A stretch of 64,000 nucleotides of DNA from NCBI GenBank assembly GCA_937996625.1, contig CALKVA010000011.1, forward strand, positions 1 to 64,000. The letters run 5' to 3'. Of the stretch, positions 9,864 to 17,925 are shown in pieces. The stretch is from UBA5951 sp009936885. Its GTDB lineage: Bacteria; Pseudomonadota; Alphaproteobacteria; Puniceispirillales; Puniceispirillaceae. The notes beneath the pieces were generated by a model. It saw only the letters and a program-made list of their open reading frames with translations. It made no database searches and was not told the DNA's origin. Within the stretch, counting starts at the first letter, position 1. Each line of letters opens with the position of its first letter. A program made the translations under genes and the position numbers.

Positions 9864-10898
9864 TCACTGGAATGCAGGCATTACCTCGTTTATGAAACGT
9901 GCTAAGCTGTTTTTTTTGCGTTGGCCAGATAAACCGCTATCAATCCAGAATGAAAATTCATCATAGCCCATGTCTTCATAACGTTTAATTCGATCAACAA
10001 CTTTACTTACCGTACCCACCGTCAAATCACCCGCAATGCTTTCCGGATTAATCATTTTGTTTTCGGCAATCTCCTGTTCGGTCAGCGGTTGAATTGCACC
10101 TTGTAACACCGGTCGTTGATTTTGAAACCAAGCTCCAAAATAACAATAAAATCGAGTTAATGCCTGAATTGCATGTTCTTCATCAGCTGCGTCTTTAGCC
10201 ACATAGGTATGGTGCAGTAACATGATTTTTGGCGATTTTCCGAGATGATTAGCCTTAGCCTCATTAAAGCTGTTCATTAACGAGGAGATTTCATTCACAC
10301 CCTGCCAAAGTGGGGTTACTTGTACATTAAAATCGTTAGAAATTGCAAATTCATGACTGTTGGGGTCACGAGCGGCAATCCAAATAGGCGGACCATTTTT
10401 TTGAATGGGTTTTGGAGCTGAAGTTGTCGAAGGAAATTTAAAAAATTCACCATTATGTGCATAATCGCCATGCCATAATTTACGCAATGTTGGTGCGATT
10501 TCACGCATCCGTTTACCAGCATTCCATGCATCCATACCTGGAACAATACGCTCATATTCATAACTGTATGCTCCACGAGCAATCCCAATTTCTAATCTAC
10601 CCTTTGTCATCAAATCTGTTGCGGCTGCTTCGCCAGCCAATTTTATGGGGTGCCAGAACGGAGCGATAATAGTCCCTGTTCCAAGACGAACATTTTTCGT
10701 ATGATGTGCCAGATCTACTATCGATAAAAAGGGATTAGGTGCAATAGTAAATTCCATCCCGTGATGTTCACCAGTCCAAATTGCGCGCATTCCACCTTCA
10801 TCAGCCATCTTACACAAATCTATAAAATCTGAATAAAGTTTTTCATGACTATCACCACGACTAACGCGCTCCATATGAGCAAAAAGTGAAAACTCCAT
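9864..10898 (-). CDS. LLM-class flavin-dependent oxidoreductase (bacterial luciferase-like)
   Basis: A 344-residue TIM-barrel F420/FMN-dependent monooxygenase of the luciferase-like family. Recognisable segments are AIWTGEHHGMEFTIAPNP, VRLGTGTIIAPFWHP, AGEAAATDLMTKGRLEIGIARG and PIWIAARDP. It probably uses reduced flavin to oxidise a small organic substrate, which cannot be named. Its ATG overlaps the stop of the upstream alpha/beta hydrolase (TAATG), so it is translationally coupled as the third gene of the AA_synth-hydrolase-LLM operon. A paralogous-family member lies at 33402-34400. Confidence 0.9.
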   Translation of the reverse strand: MEFSLFAHMERVSRGDSHEKLYSDFIDLCKMADEGGMRAIWTGEHHGMEFTIAPNPFLSIVDLAHHTKNVRLGTGTIIAPFWHPIKLAGEAAATDLMTKGRLEIGIARGAYSYEYERIVPGMDAWNAGKRMREIAPTLRKLWHGDYAHNGEFFKFPSTTSAPKPIQKNGPPIWIAARDPNSHEFAISNDFNVQVTPLWQGVNEISSLMNSFNEAKANHLGKSPKIMLLHHTYVAKDAADEEHAIQALTRFYCYFGAWFQNQRPVLQGAIQPLTEQEIAENKMINPESIAGDLTVGTVSKVVDRIKRYEDMGYDEFSFWIDSGLSGQRKKNSLARFINEVMPAFQ

Positions 10899-11683
10899 TA
10901 AACCGCTTCCCTATGACAACGTTCTATAAAGTCGATTAAGTATTTATTCACGCTCTCATAATGCGTCATTGGCATCATATGCGCTGCATCCTCAAGAATA
11001 ACAGCATTTCCCATTTCACACAAATTAGCCATTTGTATTGACATATCAGGCGTCGAGTTTGGCTCTCGACCTCCTGTCATAAAAAGTGCAGGTTTTTTAA
11101 GTGCGACAAGCTCTTCTGCTGTTGGTCCATTTTCTTGGGCAAAAACATTATAAGCGGCTCGATATTCTTCTATCGATACATGACTAAGTAATTGTTCACA
11201 CATTTCTGCTTCGGTAGATGTCTCGTCGTCAAACCAACGTTTTAATGTTGGTCTTGGGTCAACATTTGAAGCTGCAACGAGCTCTTTAGCTCGTTTTCGG
11301 ACGGCATCTTGGGCTGATTTGGAACGTTGATAAACTGCATTAAGCGCAACCACCCCAACAACCTTTTTATTAAACGCAAGCTTTAGAGCGATCATTGCCC
11401 CCATTGAATGACCGACAACAACAGTAGGATCTTTTAGAGGGTGCTTCATGGCCGTAACATAGTCACTCAGGTCCGGGCTCGGCACATCCAATCCTGGGCT
11501 ACTACCATGGCCTGGCATATCAAAGGCCGTAACAGAAAAATAATTTGCCAAAGTGTCAATCTGACCACCCCATGCATCTGCATTCAACCCAACTCCATGC
11601 AACAGTGTGACTGATGGCCCCAGACCCGCAGTTATAGCCATCAGATTATCCAGTTCAGATCGCAGCCGGGTTTTCCAAATCAT
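10898..11683 (-). CDS. alpha/beta-fold hydrolase
   Basis: A 261-residue alpha/beta hydrolase. The oxyanion-hole region is LLHGVGLNADAWGGQ, the nucleophile elbow VVGHSMGAMIALK carries GHSMG, the acid is in LFMTGGREPNSTPD, and the catalytic His is in AAHMMPMTHYE. The start at 11683 overlaps the upstream AA_synth gene by 29 nt; Met15 at 11641 would avoid the overlap, but the WKTR segment looks like a genuine N-terminus. It is the middle gene of a coupled three-gene operon. Confidence 0.9.
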   Translation of the reverse strand: MIWKTRLRSELDNLMAITAGLGPSVTLLHGVGLNADAWGGQIDTLANYFSVTAFDMPGHGSSPGLDVPSPDLSDYVTAMKHPLKDPTVVVGHSMGAMIALKLAFNKKVVGVVALNAVYQRSKSAQDAVRKRAKELVAASNVDPRPTLKRWFDDETSTEAEMCEQLLSHVSIEEYRAAYNVFAQENGPTAEELVALKKPALFMTGGREPNSTPDMSIQMANLCEMGNAVILEDAAHMMPMTHYESVNKYLIDFIERCHREAV

Positions 11684-12254
11684 GTCCGAGATCCTTCAAA
11701 TCCTGATAACGATCACCAATTCTATGGTGAGGTCGCCCTGATGTTGCGCCACCTAGTACCACAATAATTTCATCGCTCCGAGGTGCATCCGAAATAGAAA
11801 AATGTATGGTAAGGTAATGAGAACGACGACCCGCATCATTTTTGTCCATTAGTGGAACCATAATAGGTGCATTCCCGCTCCCTCTGGTGTTTGTAAACGC
11901 TAAATAGGATTTAGCGCCAACCGCTTCTCTATAAAAATTCCCAAACTGTAATGTATGAATCAAAGCAGATGCGTGTTCTATTTCTCCATCTAGACCCACA
12001 ACGGCAGCCTTGCCGTAAGCCTCAATCGCATCTCCATTCCCTGAAAGGGAAATCATTCGGTTAGTCAACATTTCACCAAGTTTAGGGCCATAGGCCAAAA
12101 TTTCTGGCTTGAGATTTTCGATAAATTTTCCTGTCCATGGGTTTCGTAGAACAGCTGCTACTGCAAATATTCGCCACGGCTTTTTAGCAGAGCGATTTCC
12201 TTCAATCAGCGTCTCTTCATCATAGGTTACGAATTTACGAATCTCCGGTTCCAC
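11655..12254 (-). CDS. AA_synth (DUF1185) family protein
   Basis: A 199-residue protein I recognise as the amino-acid-synthesis-like family (Pfam AA_synth, formerly DUF1185). Recognisable segments are the N-terminal EIRKFVTYDEETLIEG, KPWRIFAVAAVLRNPWTG and the C-terminal VVLGGATSGRPHHRIGDRY. Biochemical function is not established in the family as far as I know. It is first in an operon with an alpha/beta hydrolase and an LLM monooxygenase, which suggests a catabolic or modifying role for a small molecule. Confidence 0.88.
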   Translation of the reverse strand: MEPEIRKFVTYDEETLIEGNRSAKKPWRIFAVAAVLRNPWTGKFIENLKPEILAYGPKLGEMLTNRMISLSGNGDAIEAYGKAAVVGLDGEIEHASALIHTLQFGNFYREAVGAKSYLAFTNTRGSGNAPIMVPLMDKNDAGRRSHYLTIHFSISDAPRSDEIIVVLGGATSGRPHHRIGDRYQDLKDLGHDLENPAAI

Positions 12255-12520
12255 TTAGATAATCCTTTTGATTTTTGAGACATTTTTTGATTGCTAACAT
12301 TTTAAAAATAATAAGTAAAATAGTATCACCACATCTTTCATTGAATGATAGAAGATAAGATATCAGTGGGAAAGAGATTTCAACCGCCTACACTCATATT
12401 TTTATAAAGCTCAATCACATTGTAACTTAAGTCCCTAAAAGAAGCCAAAACGCACCGGGTCTACGGTCCTAGATACACGGCACATTAACCTCGACCCCTT
12501 CATCAAATAAGCAATTTGAT
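12255..12520. other. intergenic region with a GC-richer patch
   Basis: Mostly AT-rich, but roughly 12449-12500 is richer in G+C than its surroundings. Both strands give short coding-like peptides broken by stops there (for example the minus-strand reading DRRPGAFWLLLGT). It may be a decayed gene end; I could not assign it. No terminator hairpin was evident. Confidence 0.3.
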
Positions 12521-13705
12521 TTAGGGTATTTCATCAAACATTCCGTTTCCATTTTTTGATATGAATCGCCGCTTTGAAAAACCCTTTACAAATTCATCAT
12601 CTAATGCTTTTTTCATCCAACTCGCTATGTAATGAAAGATACCATGACCAGAAAGTGCCTCTGGAGCGCGAATTGGATGAAATTCATCTTCAAAAACCCA
12701 CATCTCTTTGGGTGCATTTATATGATTGAAAATGGCATCTGCATCTTCTAATGGACTTAATGGATCAAACTCTCCTGTTGCCATCAATGTTGGGCATGAA
12801 ATATTACCCACATCGGGCTTTAGACTAAGTTGTTCGGTCATTTTATCAAACTGCTCTTCTGATTGCATCCCGGCCATTTCCATAAATATCTGTTTAAATC
12901 TGATTGGTGCTTCATCAAAAATAGTTAAATTTTCCCAATAATAGCACGCAACAGCACCAGCGAGTGCAGCAAACCTTGGCTCCGCTGCTGCGGCTCTCAT
13001 TGACCAAAAAGTGCCAAAACTTCTTCCGCAAATACCAATTTTATTTTCATTCACTGATTTTTGCTGTGCCAAAAATTCATAAGCCGCTTTTGCAACAACA
13101 ACGTGATTATCAGGGGTTACAAAAACACCTGATTTTAACATTTCCCCCTGTCCTGGACCATCGACGGATAAAACATGCATTCCCCGCATATGGAATTCAT
13201 TCTCCAGCGGATTAGGATAATTCTCTTTGGTATTATCCATGCCAGGAATAAATACCACGGCTGGGACCCTTTCTTCGCTTTCAAAGACATGCCATAAAGC
13301 AGGAATAGGACCAATTTCACTTTCAAGATAAACTTTTATAACTTTATTCTCTGATAACTTATAGAGCTCGCTAGCACATAGGAGACACTTGTCATAAAGT
13401 TGCCATCTGTAATCACTTATAATTGGGACTGTAAAATGTTGCGCCTCACGATACATCTCTGAGGCTTTTCGATATAAAATCTTAGCGCTTATTAAATCAC
13501 CATCTAATTTAGAGAGGTTTGCTAGGCGTTCAGATTTTTCAGCTTTCTTTGCTAAATATTTTGCCGCCATCTTGATTGATTTTACAGAAGATGGAAGCTG
13601 ACGCCCGTCTATTTCAAAATGAATTGCACGACCTGTTGTTCGCATTAAATAATCATATATCCATTGCTGACCGTCACGGGCACGGATCTGTTTATTTATA
13701 TTCAT
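12521..13705 (-). CDS. alpha/beta hydrolase, 2,6-dihydroxypseudooxynicotine hydrolase-like
   Basis: A 394-residue protein with an N-terminal helical cap of about 130 residues (KLDGDLISAKILYRKASEMY) followed by an alpha/beta hydrolase domain. The oxyanion region is VVFIPGMDNTKENYPNP, the nucleophile motif is GICGRSFGTFW (GRSFG), the acid lies near ATGEFDPLSP, and the His is in EDEFHPIRAPE. The architecture matches the dihydroxypseudooxynicotine hydrolase (C-C bond hydrolase) group; the actual substrate is unknown. It stands alone with a long spacer on each side. Confidence 0.85.
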   Translation of the reverse strand: MNINKQIRARDGQQWIYDYLMRTTGRAIHFEIDGRQLPSSVKSIKMAAKYLAKKAEKSERLANLSKLDGDLISAKILYRKASEMYREAQHFTVPIISDYRWQLYDKCLLCASELYKLSENKVIKVYLESEIGPIPALWHVFESEERVPAVVFIPGMDNTKENYPNPLENEFHMRGMHVLSVDGPGQGEMLKSGVFVTPDNHVVVAKAAYEFLAQQKSVNENKIGICGRSFGTFWSMRAAAAEPRFAALAGAVACYYWENLTIFDEAPIRFKQIFMEMAGMQSEEQFDKMTEQLSLKPDVGNISCPTLMATGEFDPLSPLEDADAIFNHINAPKEMWVFEDEFHPIRAPEALSGHGIFHYIASWMKKALDDEFVKGFSKRRFISKNGNGMFDEIP

Positions 13706-14050
13706 TTTATTTCCAATCCATTCTTATAGCATTTAAAATGTAACCTTAAAAAGGATGTCTCAATTCAATAAAAATGGCAAAGATTTATGAGGTATTGTTT
13801 TTAAACCAAACCCCTCCCAGACTAATCTATTAACCTATCAGACCTCCGTGGTCCGACAATTGCAGACCGAGCAACTATATCCCCCCCCCAATCTAAAAAT
13901 TAGAGCTCATTAGCAAACAGAACCAGTAACTCCAAATGAAAAAACTAAGGGAATAAAGACTACTATTTCTAAATTATTTTGTGGGGTAAAATATAGGTTG
14001 ACTAAAGAGGCTCTCTAAAATTCACATTAAAACAGAAAGTTAGAAGGTAG

Positions 14051-14073
14051 TTCGGAGTTCACCTGCTCCGCCA
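14051..14073 (+). repeat. decayed copy of the tRNA-Ser 3' end (att-like)
   Basis: These 23 nt match the last 23 nt of tRNA-Ser (9219-9241) at 18 positions, and 13 of the final 14 bases including the terminal CCGCCA are identical. No 5' tRNA half is present nearby. This is what an aged attachment-site duplication bounding an element inserted at the tRNA would look like; chance similarity is possible. Confidence 0.35.
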
Positions 14074-14191
14074 TTTTACTATACTAAAATTGTGTGATAG
14101 CGTTTCATGAGCTAAAAATATAATTACTAATATAAAAAGTGATTTATATCTTAGAAGAGCTTTGTTATCTCTAAAAGAATGCAAGAGATAA

Positions 14192-14383
14192 TGCTATTTT
14201 ATAGGCATACCAAAAACGGAGCCAATTTTCCTTACTAAAAAACGTAAATAGTTTAAATATAGCCTAAGCTTTAAAGGACTGGCATTGGTTTTAGTTAGGT
14301 TGATTGAAAGTGTTAACAGCTACTTTGGTCACATTTTTTGGGATACAAAAATTAATATACTTCTATTCCTCAGGAAGATATGA
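14192..14383 (+). pseudogene. decayed reverse transcriptase C-terminus (candidate)
   Basis: One frame, interrupted by a TAG at 14249-14251, reads CYFIGIPKTEPIFLTKKRK, stop, then LALVLVRLIESVNSYFGHI and further residues to a TGA at 14381. The S-N-S-Y-F-G-H segment preceded by a helix, and an F-(L/I)-G segment about 40 residues earlier, match what I know of the post-palm end of bacterial group II/retron/DGR-type reverse transcriptases (FLG... then ...NSYLGH...). No palm YxDD motif is visible upstream, so only a tail remains. Confidence 0.35.
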
Positions 14384-14505
14384 ATCAACTTGTTGAAACA
14401 AAAATCTCTAACCAAAATGCTCTAGAGAGTTTGCGACTTTTATGATAATCCATCTTCTAAATTAATATTTAGAAAGAAAGACAAGATGATTTAGAAATTC
14501 TCCAG

Positions 14506-15072
14506 CTACTTTTGAACTAAAACGGATACAGCCCGACGGTTAATAGCCCAGGAAGTAAAATTTGATCCAACAACTAATGGTGTTTCTTTGCCATAAGAGA
14601 TTAATTTAATTCGGTTGTCGTCAATTCCATTAGCAACCAAAAAATCACGAGCAGCGGCAGCACGTCTATCACCAAGTGCTAAATTATATTCTCGTGTCCC
14701 GCGCTCATCACAATGTCCCTCTATTATAATTTTAGTGTAGGGATAATTTTTCAAAAAACCTGCTTGTTCTCTTAAAACGGCAAGTGCTTCGGAATTTAAT
14801 GTCGATTTGTCGAAATCAAAATATACTGTTGTCCCTATTTTCAAAAACTTTTGTTCGAGAATTTCTTGTTCATTCAAGCCTGAAGCTTCAGAGCCAACAG
14901 AAGATATTGTTGAATAAGATGTGGTGTCAGAACCTTTATCACTCTTATTAACCTGAGCAGAACCGCTGGCTGAGACAGAACTTATTATTTCCGAACCTTG
15001 CTCAGACGCAGTCTCACAACCATATAAAAAGACAGTGGCGGATAAAATAAAAAAAATCTTACTATTCATCAT
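14506..15072 (-). CDS. OmpA/Pal-like outer membrane lipoprotein
   Basis: A 188-residue protein with a lipoprotein signal (FLYGC, Cys ~19), a Ser/Thr-rich linker to about residue 75 and a C-terminal OmpA-like peptidoglycan-binding domain. Conserved parts are VYFDFDKSTL, IEGHCDERGTREYNLALGDRRA and KLISYGKETP, which match peptidoglycan-associated lipoprotein Pal. No tolQRAB genes are nearby, so this is an orphan copy or a relocated pal. Its ATG follows the stop of the 75-codon ORF by 3 nt, with no Shine-Dalgarno of its own, implying coupled translation. Confidence 0.9.
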   Translation of the reverse strand: MMNSKIFFILSATVFLYGCETASEQGSEIISSVSASGSAQVNKSDKGSDTTSYSTISSVGSEASGLNEQEILEQKFLKIGTTVYFDFDKSTLNSEALAVLREQAGFLKNYPYTKIIIEGHCDERGTREYNLALGDRRAAAARDFLVANGIDDNRIKLISYGKETPLVVGSNFTSWAINRRAVSVLVQK

Positions 15073-15300
15073 TCAAACTTTTAAAAGCTCAGTAAATCTA
15101 GCGAATTGGGTTTTCGGGTTTTCGACCCTTTTAGTTTGAAAAGATGCTTTGACTGAAGTTTCAGCTAACAACTTTTTACACTTTTCGCTATTGCTGATAC
15201 TTTCGAGTTCAACATGTTTTATAAAGTTTAATGAGCAGGTTCTTTTTATTTTAAAAGGTGAACCTGTTTTTTTACAATATATTATATCGTTTATTTCCAT
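15073..15300 (-). CDS. small basic protein of unknown function, coupled to the Pal-like gene
   Basis: A 75-residue ORF (75 codons plus stop) rich in Lys, Ser and Glu, with four Cys and no signal peptide or membrane segment. It has a strong GGAGGA 9 nt before its ATG, within a 24-bp sequence that is tandemly duplicated. Its TGA is immediately followed by the ATG of the Pal-like gene. No homology recognised. The strong ribosome site and coupling are the main evidence that it is translated. Confidence 0.5.
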   Translation of the reverse strand: MEINDIIYCKKTGSPFKIKRTCSLNFIKHVELESISNSEKCKKLLAETSVKASFQTKRVENPKTQFARFTELLKV

Positions 15301-15303
15301 TTT

Positions 15304-15351
15304 AAAGGGTCCTCCAACAATTAAAAAAAAGGGTCCTCCAACAATTAAAAA
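15304..15351. repeat. 24-bp exact tandem duplication carrying a Shine-Dalgarno sequence
   Basis: Units 15304-15327 and 15328-15351 are identical. On the minus strand each contains GGAGGA; the copy nearest the gene is correctly spaced from the ATG at 15300. A near-palindrome centred on GGCC (about 15343-15367) follows directly. Confidence 0.9.
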
Positions 15352-15572
15352 GAAGGCCTTTTTTTAATGTGGGCTAGTGACCACCGGAAAAACCATCTGT
15401 TAACCATTAACCCGCAGTTTTCATCAAAAACGTTAAATTGTAAAGGTTCAGATTTTGGTTTTTGCTCATATTGAGCATTTAAAAAAGATAGTGTAGGATT
15501 AAACCATCAAAAAAAATATTCATAAAAAAAATTTATTTTCAAATTTTATTTAAAGCAGGAAAATTAATCAGT

Positions 15573-16037
15573 ATGTCAGACGATTTTTATAAGAATTTTG
15601 GCTCGATTTGGGAACGCTTTTTAAGTTTTGAAATCAATCGATCCAGAGAAGCAATAAAATATTTTGGTAATGCAAATAACTATTTTATTCTACAAACTAT
15701 AGCTTGGCATAACTTCCATATTCTTCAAAAGAAAGAAGGAACTAGTAAATATGAAAGTTTGAGAAGACAATGGGGTGCTAGTAATTTTGATTTTGAAGAA
15801 TCTATTCCAGATAAGTTATCAGTATTAACTGCTTCACAGATTTCCGGAATAGACAAAGAAACGACCAGAAGAACAGTAAACAATTTAATTGCCGATAAAT
15901 GGATTATTTATTCTCCTTCTAGTGGTATTGTTTATTCTCCTACCGAAAGTAATAACCAATTGATGATAGAATTTAACGAAATTGTAGAAATTCCATTATT
16001 TTTGAAGCTTGCATCCAAAATAAAAAAATTGACCTAG
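15573..16037 (+). CDS. winged-helix/HTH DNA-binding protein (putative regulator)
   Basis: A 154-residue protein. The segment LTASQISGIDKETTRRTVNNLIADKWIIY (spoken of here as residues ~83-112) has the pattern of a winged helix-turn-helix: two helices, a recognition helix with TTRRT, then a beta wing around SPSSGIVYSPTE. The N-terminal half is helical and may dimerise. The family cannot be named. It is oriented toward the MBL-fold genes and may regulate the nitrile-related cluster; this is inference. Confidence 0.65.
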   Translation: MSDDFYKNFGSIWERFLSFEINRSREAIKYFGNANNYFILQTIAWHNFHILQKKEGTSKYESLRRQWGASNFDFEESIPDKLSVLTASQISGIDKETTRRTVNNLIADKWIIYSPSSGIVYSPTESNNQLMIEFNEIVEIPLFLKLASKIKKLT

Positions 16038-16224
16038 ATTTAAAAATCTTAATGCAGCCCCTACACTCCTCATTGCATATTACAACTAATCTGCGGAACT
16101 AACGACATTAAGAAAGGTTCTAAAAAGAAATATATTAAATGGGAAACTAATGAGCCAAAGATTTAGGCGCACGACACATGTCAAATAAAGAACTAAGCAG
16201 AAATTTCAAAAAAGATAAGTTGAT

Positions 16225-17100
16225 ATGAGAATCCAAACAAAGAAAAATATTGTTGAGCTTGAAAAAGATAAATTATTCTTGCTTCAGAATATTGTAGAAT
16301 TGGATGGCAGATTGATTGCATTTCCGCCAAACCAAACTGGCTTTGCGCCTTTAAACTCTTATATTATAAAAGAGGACACAGGCGCACTTATGATTGATAC
16401 CGGCTATTTATATCATCAAGATAGCATTCTTTACCAGCTATCTAAGGTTATCACTCCAGACTTGCCGTTATCCGTACTACCTTCACGCGTTAATGAATTT
16501 ATGTCAGTTGGCAATGCTAAAGCCATTTCCCAGCAGTTTAATGTTATAGATTACTACCTTGCGCAACCCGATGCTCCTGACTGGTTTGACTTCACTGATG
16601 GTGAGCGTGACCTTAAGCTTAAGGAAATACCAACGCATGTTATAGGAAAGCAAATAGAGTGTGAGATTGGCTACAAAACAGGGAGATTTATTGAAATTAT
16701 GTCTGCCCCGCTTAGACTCATCAACACAGCTTGGGTTTATGATAAGTTAAGTAAAACATTATTTACGTCTGATATGTTTACCTATGCCCTATCAGATAAC
16801 AAAGATGGACCTTGGATTTTACAAGAAGATGACCTTAGATGTGAGAGGCAATTTATAAAATCGTTTATGTTGAACACTAGATATTGGTGGCTAGAAGGTG
16901 CGAAAACAAGATTGTTAAGAGAGAATATAAGGCGTGTATTTAACGAATATGATATAACCACCATTGCGCCAGGCTATGGCAAAATTTTTCGCGGCCGTGA
17001 ACTGGTTGCCAAACAGTTTAGTAAACTGGATACTATTCTGGCTGAATTAGATTTTTCCAAGATCAAGGCTCAATATATTGCAAGAAATCATTTGAGGTAA
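16225..17100 (+). CDS. MBL-fold protein lacking metal ligands
   Basis: A 291-residue protein with the beta-lactamase-fold framework (SYIIKEDTGALMIDTGYLY; later TLFTSDMFTYA; C-terminal IAPGYGKIFRG). Where an active enzyme has HxHxDH it has SRVNEFMSVGNA, where the second Asp site is expected it has SDMF, and the C-terminal PxHG becomes APGYGK. It should therefore bind no catalytic metal in the usual way. It is followed 4 nt later by an MBL-fold protein that keeps its ligands, so the two are co-translated and may form a heteromer. Confidence 0.75.
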   Translation: MRIQTKKNIVELEKDKLFLLQNIVELDGRLIAFPPNQTGFAPLNSYIIKEDTGALMIDTGYLYHQDSILYQLSKVITPDLPLSVLPSRVNEFMSVGNAKAISQQFNVIDYYLAQPDAPDWFDFTDGERDLKLKEIPTHVIGKQIECEIGYKTGRFIEIMSAPLRLINTAWVYDKLSKTLFTSDMFTYALSDNKDGPWILQEDDLRCERQFIKSFMLNTRYWWLEGAKTRLLRENIRRVFNEYDITTIAPGYGKIFRGRELVAKQFSKLDTILAELDFSKIKAQYIARNHLR

Positions 17101-17104
17101 AAAA

Positions 17105-17884
17105 ATGTCACATAGTGGATTACCAAGAGAAATTCTGCAGAATGTATTCTGGCTGGGTGATTGTTTAGTGCAGCATTATCAGGGAAAAACCTACCATTCC
17201 TATAATTCATCTTATCTTGTCATTGGAGGTAAAGCTGCATTGCTTTTGGAAACAGGGCATCCAAAAGACTTTGATGAGCTTCATGAACAAATGAGAGAAA
17301 TTTTGGATGAAAAAAAAATACCCCTAAAATATATATTTACCACCCATCAAGAAACACCTCATGCTGGCGGTATAGCAAGAATTTTGAATTTATATCCTGA
17401 CGTTATAGTATATGGTGACGTCAGTGATTATCATATGGCATTTCCAATGTTTGAGAATAATTTTATTTCTATGGAAGTAGGGGACAAAATTGATTTGGGT
17501 GGGATTGAGCTTGTTGCGGCAGAGCCAGTTGTAAGAGACATTAGAACATCGCTATGGGGAATATTACAACCACATAAGCTTCTATTCCCAGGCGATGGAT
17601 TTGCTTATAGCCATTATCATTATGACGGGCATTGCGGCAAGCTGGCAGAAGAAGCAGAGACACTTGACCTTTTTGAAGTAACCTCGGTCTTTGCAGAGCT
17701 TGCGCTATTCTGGACCAATTTTGTAGATATGAGCGTTTATTCAAATAGGCTTATAAAACTGATTGAAGAGCTTGAGATTAAATATATTGCACCTACACAT
17801 GGACTACCCATAATGGATATTGAAAAGACATTGCCAAAGGTTATCGAAGGACTTCATGGGCCATATAATAAAAAAGCGGGATAG
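17105..17884 (+). CDS. MBL-fold protein, flavodiiron-like metal site
   Basis: A 259-residue MBL-fold protein. The metal motif is THQETPHAGG with H81, E83 and H86, close to the HxExDH of flavodiiron oxygen/NO reductases but with Pro in place of Asp; FPGDGFAYS and PTHGLPI supply the later Asp and His. There is no flavodoxin domain. The Shine-Dalgarno GAGG overlaps the stop of the upstream gene. It is convergent with the nitrile hydratase fusion gene 41 nt away. Substrate unknown; a redox or diiron role is possible. Confidence 0.8.
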   Translation: MSHSGLPREILQNVFWLGDCLVQHYQGKTYHSYNSSYLVIGGKAALLLETGHPKDFDELHEQMREILDEKKIPLKYIFTTHQETPHAGGIARILNLYPDVIVYGDVSDYHMAFPMFENNFISMEVGDKIDLGGIELVAAEPVVRDIRTSLWGILQPHKLLFPGDGFAYSHYHYDGHCGKLAEEAETLDLFEVTSVFAELALFWTNFVDMSVYSNRLIKLIEELEIKYIAPTHGLPIMDIEKTLPKVIEGLHGPYNKKAG

Positions 17885-17925
17885 CCACCTCCATTTTTCC
17901 GCCATAATGCAGTCTCAAATCGAGA

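Larger units (their letters stand above)
13706..14505. other. 800-bp gene-poor region with mobile-element relics
   Basis: No intact gene. It contains the decayed tRNA-Ser 3'-end copy (14051-14073), the reverse-transcriptase-like fragment (14192-14383) and a short ORF of 21 codons from 14381 with a nearby AGGAAG that I do not consider a gene. A C8 run lies near 13881. Confidence 0.5.

Noticed and set aside
14381..14446. 21-codon ORF preceded by AGGAAG
   Set aside because: Too short, spacing poor, and it overlaps the end of the decayed reverse-transcriptase frame.
13706..14505. Diversity-generating retroelement with template and variable repeats
   Set aside because: Apart from the short reverse-transcriptase-like tail, no template/variable repeat pair with adenine-specific mismatches was found by eye.
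15149..15367. Plus-strand ORF with a repeated KGPPTIKK motif
   Set aside because: The amino-acid repeat is only the translation of the 24-bp DNA duplication, and the ORF is antisense to the 75-residue gene with a strong ribosome site.
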